From positions 42,482 to 106,481 of the forward strand of contig JAAYDC010000001.1 of the NCBI GenBank assembly GCA_012729455.1: a stretch of 64,000 bases of DNA, given 5' to 3'. A model generated the notes under the pieces. It saw only the letters and a list, made by a program, of their open reading frames with translations. It ran no database searches and was not told the origin of the DNA. Origin of the DNA: Chloroflexota bacterium. GTDB taxonomy: Bacteria > Chloroflexota > Anaerolineae > UBA1429. Made by a program: the position numbers and the translations under genes. Shown here piece after piece: positions 16,611-25,305 of this stretch; positions within the stretch are counted from its first letter, which is position 1; each line of letters begins with the position of its first letter.

Positions 16611-17702
16611 ATGACGCGTCTACATGATCTGTATGCCCAGGGGCAGTCGGTGTGGATCGACTATATCCGCCGCTCGTTCCTGCGCGATGGCGGCCTGCAG
16701 GATTGGCTCGATAAGGGCGCCCGCGGGGTCACCAGCAACCCGACCATCTTTAACAAGGCCATCACTGGCAGTGATGACTATGACGACGAGCTGAGCCGCG
16801 TGGCCGATTCGTCGATGACCACTGAAGAGATTTACCGACTGTTGGCCTTGCAGGATATCGCCGAGGCGGCCGACATTGAGCGCAGCCTTTGGGAATCGAG
16901 CTGCGCCGGCGACGGTTTTGTCAGCATCGAGGTCAGCCCGCTGCTGGCGCATGACACCCCCGGCACCATCGCCGAGGCGCGCGGCATTGTCGCCGAGCTG
17001 CAACGCCCCAACGTGATGATCAAGGTGCCCGCTACGCCGGCAGGCATCCCCGCCATCGAGCAGCTTATCGCGAATGGCACTAACGTCAACGTGACGCTCA
17101 TTTTTAGCCGTGAGGCTTATGCGGCCGCCGCCGAGGCCTATATCCGCGGCCTGGAGCAGCGCCTCGCGCGCAACCAGGATATCAGCAAGGTGGCCTCTGT
17201 GGCGAGTGTGTTCGTCTCGCGTCTGGATACCCTGGCAGACAGCTTATTGCCCGGCCTGGGAGCCCCGGAGCTGTGCGGCAAGCTGGCGCTCGCCAATGCC
17301 AAGCTGACCTATGCCGACTTTGAAATCATCTTTTCCGGGGAGCGCTGGCAGCGCTTGGTAGATGCCGGCGCGCGCGTACAGCGCCCGTTGTGGGCCTCCA
17401 CTGGCACCAAGAACCCGGATTACCGCGATACGCTCTATGTTGACGAGCTGGTTGGCCCGCATACCGTCAACACCATCCCGCCCGCCACCCTCGACGCCGT
17501 CTTTGACCACGGCTCGACCGAGCGCACCATCGAGAAAGGCCTCGACGAGGCGCGCAGTGATATGGATAAACTCGCCAGCCTTGGAGTTTCGCTGGACGAT
17601 TGGACCGACCGCCTGCTGACGGAAGGGGTTGCATCCTTCAGCGACGCCTATAATGCCCTAATTAACGGCATTGCGCTCAAGCGCAACCAACTGCGCAACT
17701 GA
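16611..17702 (+). CDS. tal: transaldolase
   Basis: Transfers a dihydroxyacetone unit between sugar phosphates in the non-oxidative pentose phosphate pathway. The 363-residue form resembles the long (mycobacterial-type) class. Seen: GVTSNPTIFNKAI, the Schiff-base lysine in VMIKVPATPAGI (near residue 139), NVTLIFSREAY, VASVFVSRLDT and the phosphate-site region LWASTGTKNPDY. Ribosome binding site GGAGG lies about 10 nt upstream. The SDR gene starts 7 nt after the stop, so this is an operon. Confidence 0.95.
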   Translation: MTRLHDLYAQGQSVWIDYIRRSFLRDGGLQDWLDKGARGVTSNPTIFNKAITGSDDYDDELSRVADSSMTTEEIYRLLALQDIAEAADIERSLWESSCAGDGFVSIEVSPLLAHDTPGTIAEARGIVAELQRPNVMIKVPATPAGIPAIEQLIANGTNVNVTLIFSREAYAAAAEAYIRGLEQRLARNQDISKVASVASVFVSRLDTLADSLLPGLGAPELCGKLALANAKLTYADFEIIFSGERWQRLVDAGARVQRPLWASTGTKNPDYRDTLYVDELVGPHTVNTIPPATLDAVFDHGSTERTIEKGLDEARSDMDKLASLGVSLDDWTDRLLTEGVASFSDAYNALINGIALKRNQLRN

Positions 17703-17709
17703 ACATGAT

Positions 17710-18438
17710 ATGCAGTTAGATGGTCGAACCGCCCTCGTTACCGGGGGCTGTGTTCGCGTAGGACGTGCCATTGCTGTCGCTCTGGCGAGCAAGGGCGCTC
17801 GGGTCGCGCTGCATTACTTTAGCTCGGCCGATGCAGCGCATGCCGTGGCCGACGAGATCCGCGCGCTGGGCAGCAGCTGCGTGCTGGTACAGGCTGATCT
17901 GGCCAGGCCGGAGGCACCAGCGCGGCTGGTGCGCACCTCCGTCGAGGCATTGGACGGGCTGGATATCCTCATCAACAACGCGGCCATTTTCCCGGAAGGT
18001 GGCTGGCAGGATACCACGCTGCAGGTTTGGGATGAGGTGTTTGCCATCAACCTGCGCGCGCCCTTTTTCCTGGCACAGGCCTTTGGATTGAGCCTGACTG
18101 GTGATGCGCGCGGACACATCATCAACGTGGCCGACTGGCGCGCTCTGCGCCCGGGTGTCGGCCATACCGCCTATACGCTCGCCAAAGCCGGCCTGGTGGC
18201 GATGACCTATAGCCTGGCACAGAGCATGGCGCCGGCGGTGCAGGTCAACGCGGTGGCGCCCGGCGCAGTGCTGCCGCCTCCTGGCGGCGACCAGAGTTAC
18301 CTTGACAAGCTGGCCGCCCAGGTTCCGCTTAAGCGCTACGGTAGTCCGCTGGATGTGGCGCAGGCAGTCGTGTATCTGCTCGAATCTGACTTTGTGACCG
18401 GTGAAGTGCTGCACATCACCGGCGGGCAGCAGCTGTAG
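17710..18438 (+). CDS. short-chain dehydrogenase, pteridine reductase-like
   Basis: A 242-residue SDR with cofactor loop ALVTGGCVRVGRAIA, NNAAIF, catalytic Tyr-x3-Lys in AYTLAKAGLV and C-terminal ITGG. Its position immediately before a folB remnant and folE, and the PTR1/FolM-like GGCVRVGRAI loop, suggest reduction of dihydropterin or dihydrofolate. The usual SDR catalytic Ser is replaced (INVADWRAL), as also seen in PTR1-like reductases. The start is the ATG at 17710; the frame is open upstream into transaldolase without similarity. A generic SDR role is the alternative. Confidence 0.8.
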   Translation: MQLDGRTALVTGGCVRVGRAIAVALASKGARVALHYFSSADAAHAVADEIRALGSSCVLVQADLARPEAPARLVRTSVEALDGLDILINNAAIFPEGGWQDTTLQVWDEVFAINLRAPFFLAQAFGLSLTGDARGHIINVADWRALRPGVGHTAYTLAKAGLVAMTYSLAQSMAPAVQVNAVAPGAVLPPPGGDQSYLDKLAAQVPLKRYGSPLDVAQAVVYLLESDFVTGEVLHITGGQQL

Positions 18439-18448
18439 GCCTATCGCG

Positions 18449-18532
18449 ATGAACCATCTGCTCATCAAAGACCTGCTGGAGCACACCATCATCGGCATCA
18501 TACAGGAGAGTTATGTCACCCCTGAACGTTGA
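18449..18532 (+). pseudogene. folB: truncated dihydroneopterin aldolase (folB) remnant
   Basis: A 27-codon ORF beginning [17 protein letters not shown], which matches the conserved N-terminus of dihydroneopterin aldolase (pattern D-x-I-x-I-K-D-L-x-x-x-x-I-I-G-I). Similarity ends after about 17 residues, where the folE ribosome binding site (CAGGAGAG) begins; the ORF then overlaps folE by 20 nt. The rest of folB, about 100 codons including the catalytic Lys/Glu, is missing. This looks like an in-place deletion in an SDR-folB-folE order. It may still be translated and couple folE translation. Confidence 0.6.
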
Positions 18533-19148
18533 CCCATCCGGATTTGATGTCTTTCGTACCGAGTTGGATGATGATCCACAGGCGAGCTCGGGCGACATCG
18601 CCCGTGCGGTGCGTACCATCCTCGAAACCATTGGCGAGGACGTCTACCGTCCTGGCCTGCAGCGCACGCCTGAGCGCGTGGCGCGCATGTACGAAGAGCT
18701 TACCGCCGGCTACCATGTCGACCCGGTGAAGCTGGTGAATGATGCCATCTTTGACGTGCACTATGACCAGATGGTGGTGGTGCGCGATATCGACTTTCAC
18801 AGCCTGTGCGAACATCACATGCTGCCCTTTGTCGGACGGGCACACGTCGGCTACCTGCCGCGCGGCAAGGTGATCGGCCTGAGCAAGATTCCGCGCATTG
18901 TCGAGATGTTCGCACGCCGCCTGCAGCTGCAGGAGCGTATGACCCAGCAGATCGCCGAGTTTCTCGAACAGACCCTCAACCCTTACGGCGTGGCGGTGGT
19001 GGTCGAAGGCTCGCATATGTGCAACGGCATGCGCGGCGTCAAAAAACCCAACGCGCGCATGGTCACCAGCGCCATGCTGGGTGCCTTTCGCAAGGATCAG
19101 TCCACGCGCGCCGAGTTCCTGCAGTTCATCGGACGCGAAACAACCTGA
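18513..19148 (+). CDS. folE: GTP cyclohydrolase I
   Basis: Converts GTP to dihydroneopterin triphosphate, the first step of folate/pterin synthesis. The 211-residue protein has the [13 protein letters not shown] helix, zinc-site motif [48 protein letters not shown] and the C-terminal [14 protein letters not shown] supplying the second zinc Cys. CAGGAGAG lies 6-7 nt before the ATG, inside the folB remnant. Last gene of the glk-tal-SDR-folE cluster; a hairpin follows. Confidence 0.96.
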   Translation: MSPLNVDPSGFDVFRTELDDDPQASSGDIARAVRTILETIGEDVYRPGLQRTPERVARMYEELTAGYHVDPVKLVNDAIFDVHYDQMVVVRDIDFHSLCEHHMLPFVGRAHVGYLPRGKVIGLSKIPRIVEMFARRLQLQERMTQQIAEFLEQTLNPYGVAVVVEGSHMCNGMRGVKKPNARMVTSAMLGAFRKDQSTRAEFLQFIGRETT

Positions 19149-19162
19149 TCGGCGCAAAAAGA

Positions 19163-19188
19163 AGAGGGCTGCCGACTGGCAGCCCTCT
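19163..19188 (-). terminator. shared terminator hairpin between convergent genes
   Basis: AGAGGGCTGCC (19163-19173), loop GACT, GGCAGCCCTCT (19178-19188). On the minus strand it is followed by TTCTTTTTG, a good U-tract for the Gfo/Idh gene. On the plus strand, for folE, the tail is weak. Confidence 0.65.
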
Positions 19189-19207
19189 ATGTTGTAGTAA
19201 TCAGCGA

Positions 19208-20251
19208 TTAAACCGCTACTTTACAGCCCGTTTCTACTGAACGGTAGGCTCCCGCCAGGATGCGCACTTCGTTAATCGCCAACTGCTGCGGCACCACCAG
19301 CTCTTCTTCGCCCAGGATGGCGCGAACAAAGTTGCCGGGCACGCGCTCAACATGGTCTCGCGAAGGATCGACGCGATAGATGCGCTGTTCGCGATCCGAT
19401 TCGTTACGTATCGTGATCTTGTTTTGAGTGTCTTCAACGAAAATGTAACCGTGTTCGCCCTGGATGAGCATCTGATGCATACCGCAGCGTGCCGGAGTGT
19501 TGCCGTTGGCCGACATGGTCCCTAACAGACCGTTCTCAAAGCGGATCGACACCGCGTCCACAACATCGACGGCCACATCCTGCTTATCCATAAAGGCAAA
19601 CACTTCAAGGGGCTGAGATTCTGTCAGCCAGAGCATCGAGCCCACCACGTGTGATGCCTGGGCGTGCGCTTCGCCGCCGCCAGATACTTCTGGGTCGGCA
19701 TAAGAACTCGCGCTGGGCAGCGGAAAGCCTTCTTTGGTTTCGCCAAACATGCCCTTGAGGTCTGAGCGAAACAGGTCGATCACGCGCTGCGAAAAGTGGG
19801 CTTGCACCAGAAACAGCTTGCCAAGCTCCTCGCGGATTAACTGGCGTGCACGCGTCATAGCTGGAAGGAAAATGAGCGGGTGGCAAACGGTGATGAACTT
19901 GCCGCGCGCTTGGGCCAGCTCACCCAACTCGATTGCCTGCTCGGCGTGCAGCATAAAGGGCTTTTCGACGAGCACGTTCAGGTCATGCTCGAGGGCATAT
20001 TTCGCCTGTGAATAGTGCATGTTGGGCGTCGAGGACACCACGACGCCATCCAGCTCGGTGCTGTCGATCATCTCTTCGTAGTTGGTGAATGCGCGCTTTA
20101 CGCCGTATTTTTCGGCGCGCTGTTTGACCTTGGCCTCAGTGCGCGACCAGATCGCCGCGACCTCGGCTTTCTCATCCTTCAGCAGGGGCTCCAAATGTCC
20201 TACAGTGCCCCACCATCCAACGCCTGAAACTGCAATACGTGCCTTCTTCAT
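19208..20251 (-). CDS. Gfo/Idh/MocA family oxidoreductase
   Basis: A 347-residue NAD(P)-dependent dehydrogenase of the glucose-fructose oxidoreductase / inositol dehydrogenase family. The Rossmann loop is AVSGVGWWGTVGHLEPLL, with VVVSSTPNMHYSQAKYAL and the signature lysine in VLVEKPFMLHAEQA. The C-terminal substrate domain includes SGGGEAHAQASHVVG. The start at 20251 is preceded by GGAGAG; an upstream ATG 14 codons earlier lacks similarity. Sugar or polyol oxidation is likely; the substrate is not determinable. Confidence 0.88.
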   Translation of the reverse strand: MKKARIAVSGVGWWGTVGHLEPLLKDEKAEVAAIWSRTEAKVKQRAEKYGVKRAFTNYEEMIDSTELDGVVVSSTPNMHYSQAKYALEHDLNVLVEKPFMLHAEQAIELGELAQARGKFITVCHPLIFLPAMTRARQLIREELGKLFLVQAHFSQRVIDLFRSDLKGMFGETKEGFPLPSASSYADPEVSGGGEAHAQASHVVGSMLWLTESQPLEVFAFMDKQDVAVDVVDAVSIRFENGLLGTMSANGNTPARCGMHQMLIQGEHGYIFVEDTQNKITIRNESDREQRIYRVDPSRDHVERVPGNFVRAILGEEELVVPQQLAINEVRILAGAYRSVETGCKVAV

Positions 20252-20309
20252 CTTCTCTCCGAGCCACTCTGATATTGGGATGCAATCCCTCAAACTCGCG
20301 CTCTAGTGT

Positions 20310-20337
20310 AGTCTAGTCAATCGCCACGTAAACTCAA
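20310..20337 (-). promoter_or_regulatory. promoter of Gfo/Idh/MocA gene
   Basis: Minus strand TTGAGT (20337-20332), 16 bp, TAGACT (20315-20310), about 60 bp upstream of the ATG and touching the stop of the preceding gene. Confidence 0.45.
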
Positions 20338-21335
20338 GCGCGATCCAGCAGCTTGCGATAGTGTGCAACAAGCAGATCCATGCGCGCGTTGCCCTCGGGG
20401 TTAACCTGACGACGCCTCGCATCTGCGTCGTACCAGGCAAGCGATCTGCGCATCCCCTCGGCAAAGCTGACGCGAGGTGCAAACTCGGGCACAGCCGCCT
20501 TGATCTTGTCATTGATATAGACACAGCTGTACATTTTATCGCCCAGCAAAGTAGGCCCCCAGGCTGGCACCAGTGTCGCGATCACCTCGGACGGCAGGTG
20601 CACGATCTGAGCTTGTACACCCGCCGCCGTGGCGATGGTGTGATAGATCGTATCCCAGTTGAGCACCTCGTCGGAGGTGATGTGGTAAGCCTGACCAAGT
20701 ACTTGAGGGTTCCCGATCAATCCGCACAACCCTACGGCAAAGTCGCTGGCGTGTGTCATGGTCCATAACGACTGTCCGTCGCCATGCACTACCACTGGCA
20801 CACCGCGCCGCATGCGCTCGACGACCAAATATCCGTGTCCGCCTACGCTGACTGGGATCCAGGTCTGGTCGTAGGTATACGATGGCCGCACAATGGTATA
20901 GGGTATGCCAGTCGCGGAAGCACTGTTCTGCAGCAGGGCTTCGCAGGCGATTTTATCGAGCGCATATTGCCAAAAGGGGTTACCATGCGGTGTATCTTCG
21001 GTAATGCGGTAGCATGTTGGCGGCTTCTGGTATACGACGGCTGAGCTGATAAACAGATACTGCCCGGTCTTGCCTCTAAAGGCCGTCAAAGCCAGCTCCA
21101 GTTGGTCAGCGGTATAGCCGATAAAGTCGACCACCGCGTCCGGCCGTAATTCGGCCGCGCGCTCGAGGTCGGCGAGCTGGTAGCGATCGCCGCGCAGGTA
21201 GTTTACGCCGGGACGCGTCTGCGCTTCAGTGCGCCCGCGCGTCATGATCGTGACCTGTTGGCCCAGTGCCAGTGAGCGTGCGACGCAGGCGTTGCTGATG
21301 TTGCCAGTACCGCCCAAATATAGGATATGCATCAT
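20334..21335 (-). CDS. NAD-dependent epimerase/dehydratase family protein
   Basis: A 333-residue extended SDR. Rossmann motif HILYLGGTGNISNACV, VVDFIGYTADQLE, FISSAVVYQKPP and the catalytic Tyr-x3-Lys in FWQYALDKIACE. It resembles nucleoside-diphosphate-sugar epimerases of the isoflavone-reductase-like subgroup. GGGAGG is 4 nt before the ATG, and a TATAAT (21364-21359) sits upstream. Role probably in sugar conversion; substrate unknown. Confidence 0.85.
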   Translation of the reverse strand: MMHILYLGGTGNISNACVARSLALGQQVTIMTRGRTEAQTRPGVNYLRGDRYQLADLERAAELRPDAVVDFIGYTADQLELALTAFRGKTGQYLFISSAVVYQKPPTCYRITEDTPHGNPFWQYALDKIACEALLQNSASATGIPYTIVRPSYTYDQTWIPVSVGGHGYLVVERMRRGVPVVVHGDGQSLWTMTHASDFAVGLCGLIGNPQVLGQAYHITSDEVLNWDTIYHTIATAAGVQAQIVHLPSEVIATLVPAWGPTLLGDKMYSCVYINDKIKAAVPEFAPRVSFAEGMRRSLAWYDADARRRQVNPEGNARMDLLVAHYRKLLDRA

Positions 21336-21434
21336 TACCTCCCTGGTAGAGTGTCCCCATTATAGCCGGTTTGCCTAAATGCTGGCTAAAGAGTAAAACA
21401 GCATCAACCCGAGCCGCACATATCGAGGTGAACC

Positions 21435-22496
21435 ATGAAACTGACTGTTGACCAGGATAAAATCGTTGCGTTTTTGGTGGATCTGCTCAACACACCCAGC
21501 CCAACCGGCTATCACGAAGAAGCCTGCCAGTGTGTGATCCGCACCATTGAGGCTCTGGCGATCCCTGATCTCGTCATCGAGCGTAACCGTAAGGGGTCTG
21601 TGTTGATCACCCTGCCCGGCGCCGCCGACGATCAGCCGCGTGCCACATCGGCGCATATTGATACACTAGGCGCCATGGTACGGCAGGTCAAATCCAACGG
21701 ACGGCTTTTGCTGGTCCAGCTGGGCGGCTATGCTTGGAATGCGGTCGAGGGTGAGAATGTGACGGTGCACACGCGCCTCAGCGGCCGGCGCTTTCGCGGT
21801 ACGATCCAGACCATCACGCCCAGCGTCCACACCTCGCGCGACGCGCGCGAGGGCAAGCGCGATGATGAGCGCATGGAGGTACGCTTGGACGTGCGCAGCA
21901 GCTCCAAGGAGGAGACCGTCGCGCTGGGCATCGGTGTGGGCGATTTCGTGTATTTTGATCCGCGCGTTGAGGTAACGGATACAAGTTATGTAAAATCACG
22001 CCATCTGGACAATAAGGCCGGTGTGGCGGTGCTCTATGGCGCCCTGGAAGCGCTGGCTGCCAGCTCACAACGCCCAGCCCAGCGAACCACTCTGATGATC
22101 GGCGGCTATGAGGAAACCGGCCACGGTGCGGCGACGGGCATCCCGGCGGATGTAGCCGACTATGTGGTACTCGACATGGCTGCCAGTACCACCGGCGAGT
22201 TTCAAAACTCGGATGAATACTCGGTGGGTATTTGCGCAAAGGATGCCACCGGTCCCTACGACTTGTCGCTGACCAATCATCTGGCCGAGCTGTGCAGTGC
22301 CCACCAGATTGCCTACAACTTTGATACCTATCCCAACTATGGCTCGGATGGCTCAGCCTTTTTACGCGCCGGCGGGGATGTGCGCGTGGGGCTGATCGGC
22401 CCGGGCATCGACGCCAGCCATGCCTATGAGCGTACCCACATCGATAGCTTGGTGGCGACCACCCGTCTGTTGCTGGCCTGGCTGCTCACCCCGTAA
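21435..22496 (+). CDS. M42 family metallo-aminopeptidase
   Basis: A 353-residue cytoplasmic zinc/cobalt aminopeptidase of the M42 (glutamyl aminopeptidase/endoglucanase M-like) family. Metal ligands visible in order: His in TSAHIDTLGAM, Asp in SRHLDNKAGVAV, catalytic Glu pair in GGYEETGHGA, Asp in VVLDMAAST, and His in SHAYERTH. The central insertion (about residues 90-170) corresponds to the oligomerisation domain. The 3' end overlaps the convergent recD2 gene by 11 bases. Confidence 0.9.
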   Translation: MKLTVDQDKIVAFLVDLLNTPSPTGYHEEACQCVIRTIEALAIPDLVIERNRKGSVLITLPGAADDQPRATSAHIDTLGAMVRQVKSNGRLLLVQLGGYAWNAVEGENVTVHTRLSGRRFRGTIQTITPSVHTSRDAREGKRDDERMEVRLDVRSSSKEETVALGIGVGDFVYFDPRVEVTDTSYVKSRHLDNKAGVAVLYGALEALAASSQRPAQRTTLMIGGYEETGHGAATGIPADVADYVVLDMAASTTGEFQNSDEYSVGICAKDATGPYDLSLTNHLAELCSAHQIAYNFDTYPNYGSDGSAFLRAGGDVRVGLIGPGIDASHAYERTHIDSLVATTRLLLAWLLTP

Positions 22497-24663
22497 CGAC
22501 CGGCAGCAGCTCGACAAGGCGCTCGGACAAGCCGCTGTAGCGCTCCTGTACGTGCGCGTTGCGTACGGCGATCGCCAGTGCCTTGCGCGAGCCTACCAGG
22601 ATGCACAGCTTGCGCGCGCGCGTGATGGCGGTATAAAGCAGTTTACGCTGCAGCATGATATAGTGGCTGGTCAGGAGCGGTACGATCACTACCGGGAACT
22701 CTGAGCCCTGTGATTTGTGGATACTGATGGCATAGGCCAGCGTCAGGGCATCGGCCTCTGACCACTCGTAACTGACCATGCGGTCGTCATAGAGCACGGT
22801 GAGGGTCTGTTCCTCGCGGTCGATGCGAGCCAGGCGCCCGATATCGCCGTTATAAACCTCTTTCTGATAATCGTTGCGCAGTTGCATCATGCGGTCGCTG
22901 ATGCGCCAGGTGCGGCCCTCCAGGGTTACTTCTGGCAAGCGCCGATTGTTGGGGTTGAGGGCTTGCTGCAGACCATCGTTAAGGGCTGTCACACCGGCTG
23001 GCCCGCGGTGCATGGGCGAAAGCACCTGAATGGCTTCGGGCGGATAACCAAAGGTATTGGGTACGCGCCTTGAGGCGATGTCGACGATCAGTTCGGCGGC
23101 GGATGCGGGCTCATCGCGCCCGAAAAAGTAGAGGTCTCCGGTGCCCTGCTCCCAGGTTGGAACCTCGCCGCGGTTGATGCTATGCGCTGCCTGGATGATC
23201 TGGCTGCCCTGTGCCTGGCGATAGATCTGCATCAGCCGCGTAACGGCAACCCGCTTGGAGGCGATCAAATCGCGCAGGATGTCGCCGATATTGACGGAAG
23301 GCAGCTGGTCGACATCCCCCACCAGCAGCAGGTGTGTGCCGGGCTTGAGCGCCGTCAGCAGGGCATGAAAGAGCGCCAGGTCGAGCATCGAAGCCTCGTC
23401 GACTACCACCAGTTGGGCATTGAGTGGTACGCTGGCATTCACCGTGAACCCTTCGTTGGGGCTGTACCCCAACAGGCGATGCAAGGTTTTGGCATTCTGC
23501 CCGGTGGCCTCGGCCAGGCGTTTGGCGGCCCGTCCTGTGGGCGCCGCCAAAGAACAGGTAATGCCGTTCGCTGCTGCCTGAGCGACCAGAGCATTCAGGG
23601 TGGTGGTCTTGCCCGTGCCGGGCCCGCCCGTCAGCACGGTGATAGGCTGCTGCCAGACCATGGCGATGGCAGCGCGCTGCTCAGGCGAAAGCTCGCTATC
23701 TGGTACGGAGTTCAAGCGCAGCTGGCGCAGGTCGTTAAACCTCGACGAGGCGCCCTGCAGCGCGGCAATACGCGCGGCGGTGTCGCGCTCTATCTGGTAG
23801 AACATGTTCAGGTAGATCGCATCGGCGCCTACGGGCAGGATACCGGCTTGACGCACCAGGTCGCGCCCGGCGACCAGTGCCGCCAACGGCTCCGCGAGGG
23901 AGTCGGGTGGCACATCCAGCCACTCAGCAGCACGCTCTATCAGTACGTCTTCTGGCAGCAGCGTGTGGCCCTCTTCGGCGGCCTGCTGCAGGGCATACCA
24001 GATGCCGGCTTTTAGGCGTTGGGGCGAATCCGCCGGCAGACCCAGCGCGCGTGCGATGCGGTCGGCCGTCTTGAATCCGACGCCCCACACATCGCGGATC
24101 AGTTGGTAGGGGTTTTCGCGCACGCGCGCCAGTGTTTCGGCGCCATATGTGCGGTAGATGCGCAGCCCCAGGCGGGCACCCAGGTCGTAGCGCTGCAGAA
24201 ACACAAGCGCTTCGCTGGCGGCACGGTGTTCTCGCCAGCCTGCCAGCAGGCGCTCGATGCGGCTAGCCGGCAAACGCGGCACCTCGGCGAGTCGTTCGGG
24301 ATGGTGTTCGATCACGTCGAGGGTTTGGGCGCCAAAGGCAGCCACCAGCTTGCGCGCTGTGGCGGGACCGATTCCCTTGATCAACCCCGAGCCGATAAAG
24401 CGTTCGATACCCAGCGGTTCGTCGGGCAAAAGGCGTGCGGCTTCATGGGCCTTGAACTGCTGTCCAAAACGGGGATGCCTGACCCAGCTGCCATGCAGAC
24501 GCAGGCGCTCGCCGGCGCTCACCTCTGGGAGGTTGCCAATCACTGTGATGGGCGCACTGTCGCCATCTTGCACGACACGCAACACACTATAGCCGCTTTC
24601 GGCGGCATAATAAGTCACCCGTTCGATGGTGCCGATGATTTCAGTGGGGGTTGGTTCACTCAT
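22486..24663 (-). CDS. recD2: RecD2-type DNA helicase
   Basis: A 725-residue SF1B 5'-3' helicase of the RecBC-independent RecD2 class. An N-terminal OB-like domain (TIERVTYYAAESGYSVLRV) and helix-hairpin-helix repeats (IKGIGPATARKLV, GVGFKTADRIARALG) precede the motor. Walker A is LTGGPGTGKTTT (about 350), then AAPTGRAAKRLAE, Walker B VVVDEASMLD, GDVDQLPSV, and the C-terminal AISIHKSQGSEFP and TAITRARKLC motifs. The start is the second ATG (24663), 11 nt after GGAG; an ATG 4 codons earlier abuts it. Likely role in replication-fork repair. It follows the helix-hairpin-helix gene on the same strand. Confidence 0.93.
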   Translation of the reverse strand: MSEPTPTEIIGTIERVTYYAAESGYSVLRVVQDGDSAPITVIGNLPEVSAGERLRLHGSWVRHPRFGQQFKAHEAARLLPDEPLGIERFIGSGLIKGIGPATARKLVAAFGAQTLDVIEHHPERLAEVPRLPASRIERLLAGWREHRAASEALVFLQRYDLGARLGLRIYRTYGAETLARVRENPYQLIRDVWGVGFKTADRIARALGLPADSPQRLKAGIWYALQQAAEEGHTLLPEDVLIERAAEWLDVPPDSLAEPLAALVAGRDLVRQAGILPVGADAIYLNMFYQIERDTAARIAALQGASSRFNDLRQLRLNSVPDSELSPEQRAAIAMVWQQPITVLTGGPGTGKTTTLNALVAQAAANGITCSLAAPTGRAAKRLAEATGQNAKTLHRLLGYSPNEGFTVNASVPLNAQLVVVDEASMLDLALFHALLTALKPGTHLLLVGDVDQLPSVNIGDILRDLIASKRVAVTRLMQIYRQAQGSQIIQAAHSINRGEVPTWEQGTGDLYFFGRDEPASAAELIVDIASRRVPNTFGYPPEAIQVLSPMHRGPAGVTALNDGLQQALNPNNRRLPEVTLEGRTWRISDRMMQLRNDYQKEVYNGDIGRLARIDREEQTLTVLYDDRMVSYEWSEADALTLAYAISIHKSQGSEFPVVIVPLLTSHYIMLQRKLLYTAITRARKLCILVGSRKALAIAVRNAHVQERYSGLSERLVELLPVVTG

Positions 24664-24708
24664 GGCACCGTGCATCTCCGCAGCAACCAGCCCTGAAGGC
24701 TACAGATG

Positions 24709-24765
24709 AACCATGCTACCCAGACAGGCTGTGACGGGTGTCGCAGCCTGTCTGGTAGCGTGGTT
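24709..24765 (-). repeat. long near-perfect inverted repeat (hairpin)
   Basis: Left arm 24709-24731 and right arm 24743-24765 pair over about 22 bp with one offset base on each side (AACCA.GCTACC..AGACAGGCTG against CAGCCTGTCT.GGTAGC.TGGTT), closing an 11-base loop. It abuts the stop of the helix-hairpin-helix gene and lies 45 bp before recD2. There is no clear U-tract, so it could be a terminator, an RNA processing or stability hairpin, or a small non-coding repeat. Confidence 0.6.
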
Positions 24766-25170
24766 CTAGTACGTTATCACGCGCGGCAGCGTCTTGGCCT
24801 GCTCAACCCAGGAGGTGACCATCGCGAGGGTCGGCATCTTGCGCACCAGCTTTTTGGCTGCATTGACGGCGGTCATCTTTTCCAGCAGGTTTGCCGGCAC
24901 GCGCTGGGCAAGCTCAACTACGGTGTCCACACCGGCCTCTTCGAGTAAATCCGAATACTCCTCTCCCACACCCTTGATACGCCACAGATCCACGTGGTTG
25001 GTCCATTCCAGGATCAGTTTGGCGCTGATGCCGGTCTTGTCGGCGAGCTGTTTACGGCCATTGGCCGTGGCACCCGCCTGCAGGAGCGCATCGGTGGTAT
25101 AGATACCAGCCTCCTGCAACTTGGCCGCATACTTTGGCCCAATTCCTTCAACATCGATCACTTTTGCCAT
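24766..25170 (-). CDS. DUF4332-like helix-hairpin-helix protein
   Basis: A 134-residue soluble protein made of two helix-hairpin-helix units, VEGIGPKYAAKLQEAGI near the N-terminus and IKGVGEEYSDLLEEAGVDT near residue 70, with a basic C-terminal part. Such repeats bind DNA backbone non-specifically, and DUF4332 proteins are thought to be nucleic-acid associated. Strong AAAGGAGG ribosome binding site before the ATG at 25170. Located upstream of recD2 on the same strand, but a large hairpin separates them. Confidence 0.8.
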   Translation of the reverse strand: MAKVIDVEGIGPKYAAKLQEAGIYTTDALLQAGATANGRKQLADKTGISAKLILEWTNHVDLWRIKGVGEEYSDLLEEAGVDTVVELAQRVPANLLEKMTAVNAAKKLVRKMPTLAMVTSWVEQAKTLPRVITY

Positions 25171-25248
25171 TGCAATCCTCCTTTGGAGCACTTTAGCCAT
25201 CTCTGGCTGGCTGACGACATATTAATATGCTAATGATCTGAAACGGGC

Positions 25249-25277
25249 TTGTCAACCGCTTTTGCATGGGCTAGACT
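25249..25277 (+). promoter_or_regulatory. promoter of GH29 gene
   Basis: TTGTCA (25249-25254), 17 bp, TAGACT (25272-25277), with the ATG 28 bp downstream. Confidence 0.6.
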
Positions 25278-25305
25278 CTGCGCAACAACACAGAGAGGAG
25301 ACCCA

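Noticed and set aside
23182..24015. 277-codon plus-strand ORF
   Set aside because: Lies entirely opposite the RecD2 gene in its GC-rich frame; composition is typical of an antisense shadow and no family motif is present.
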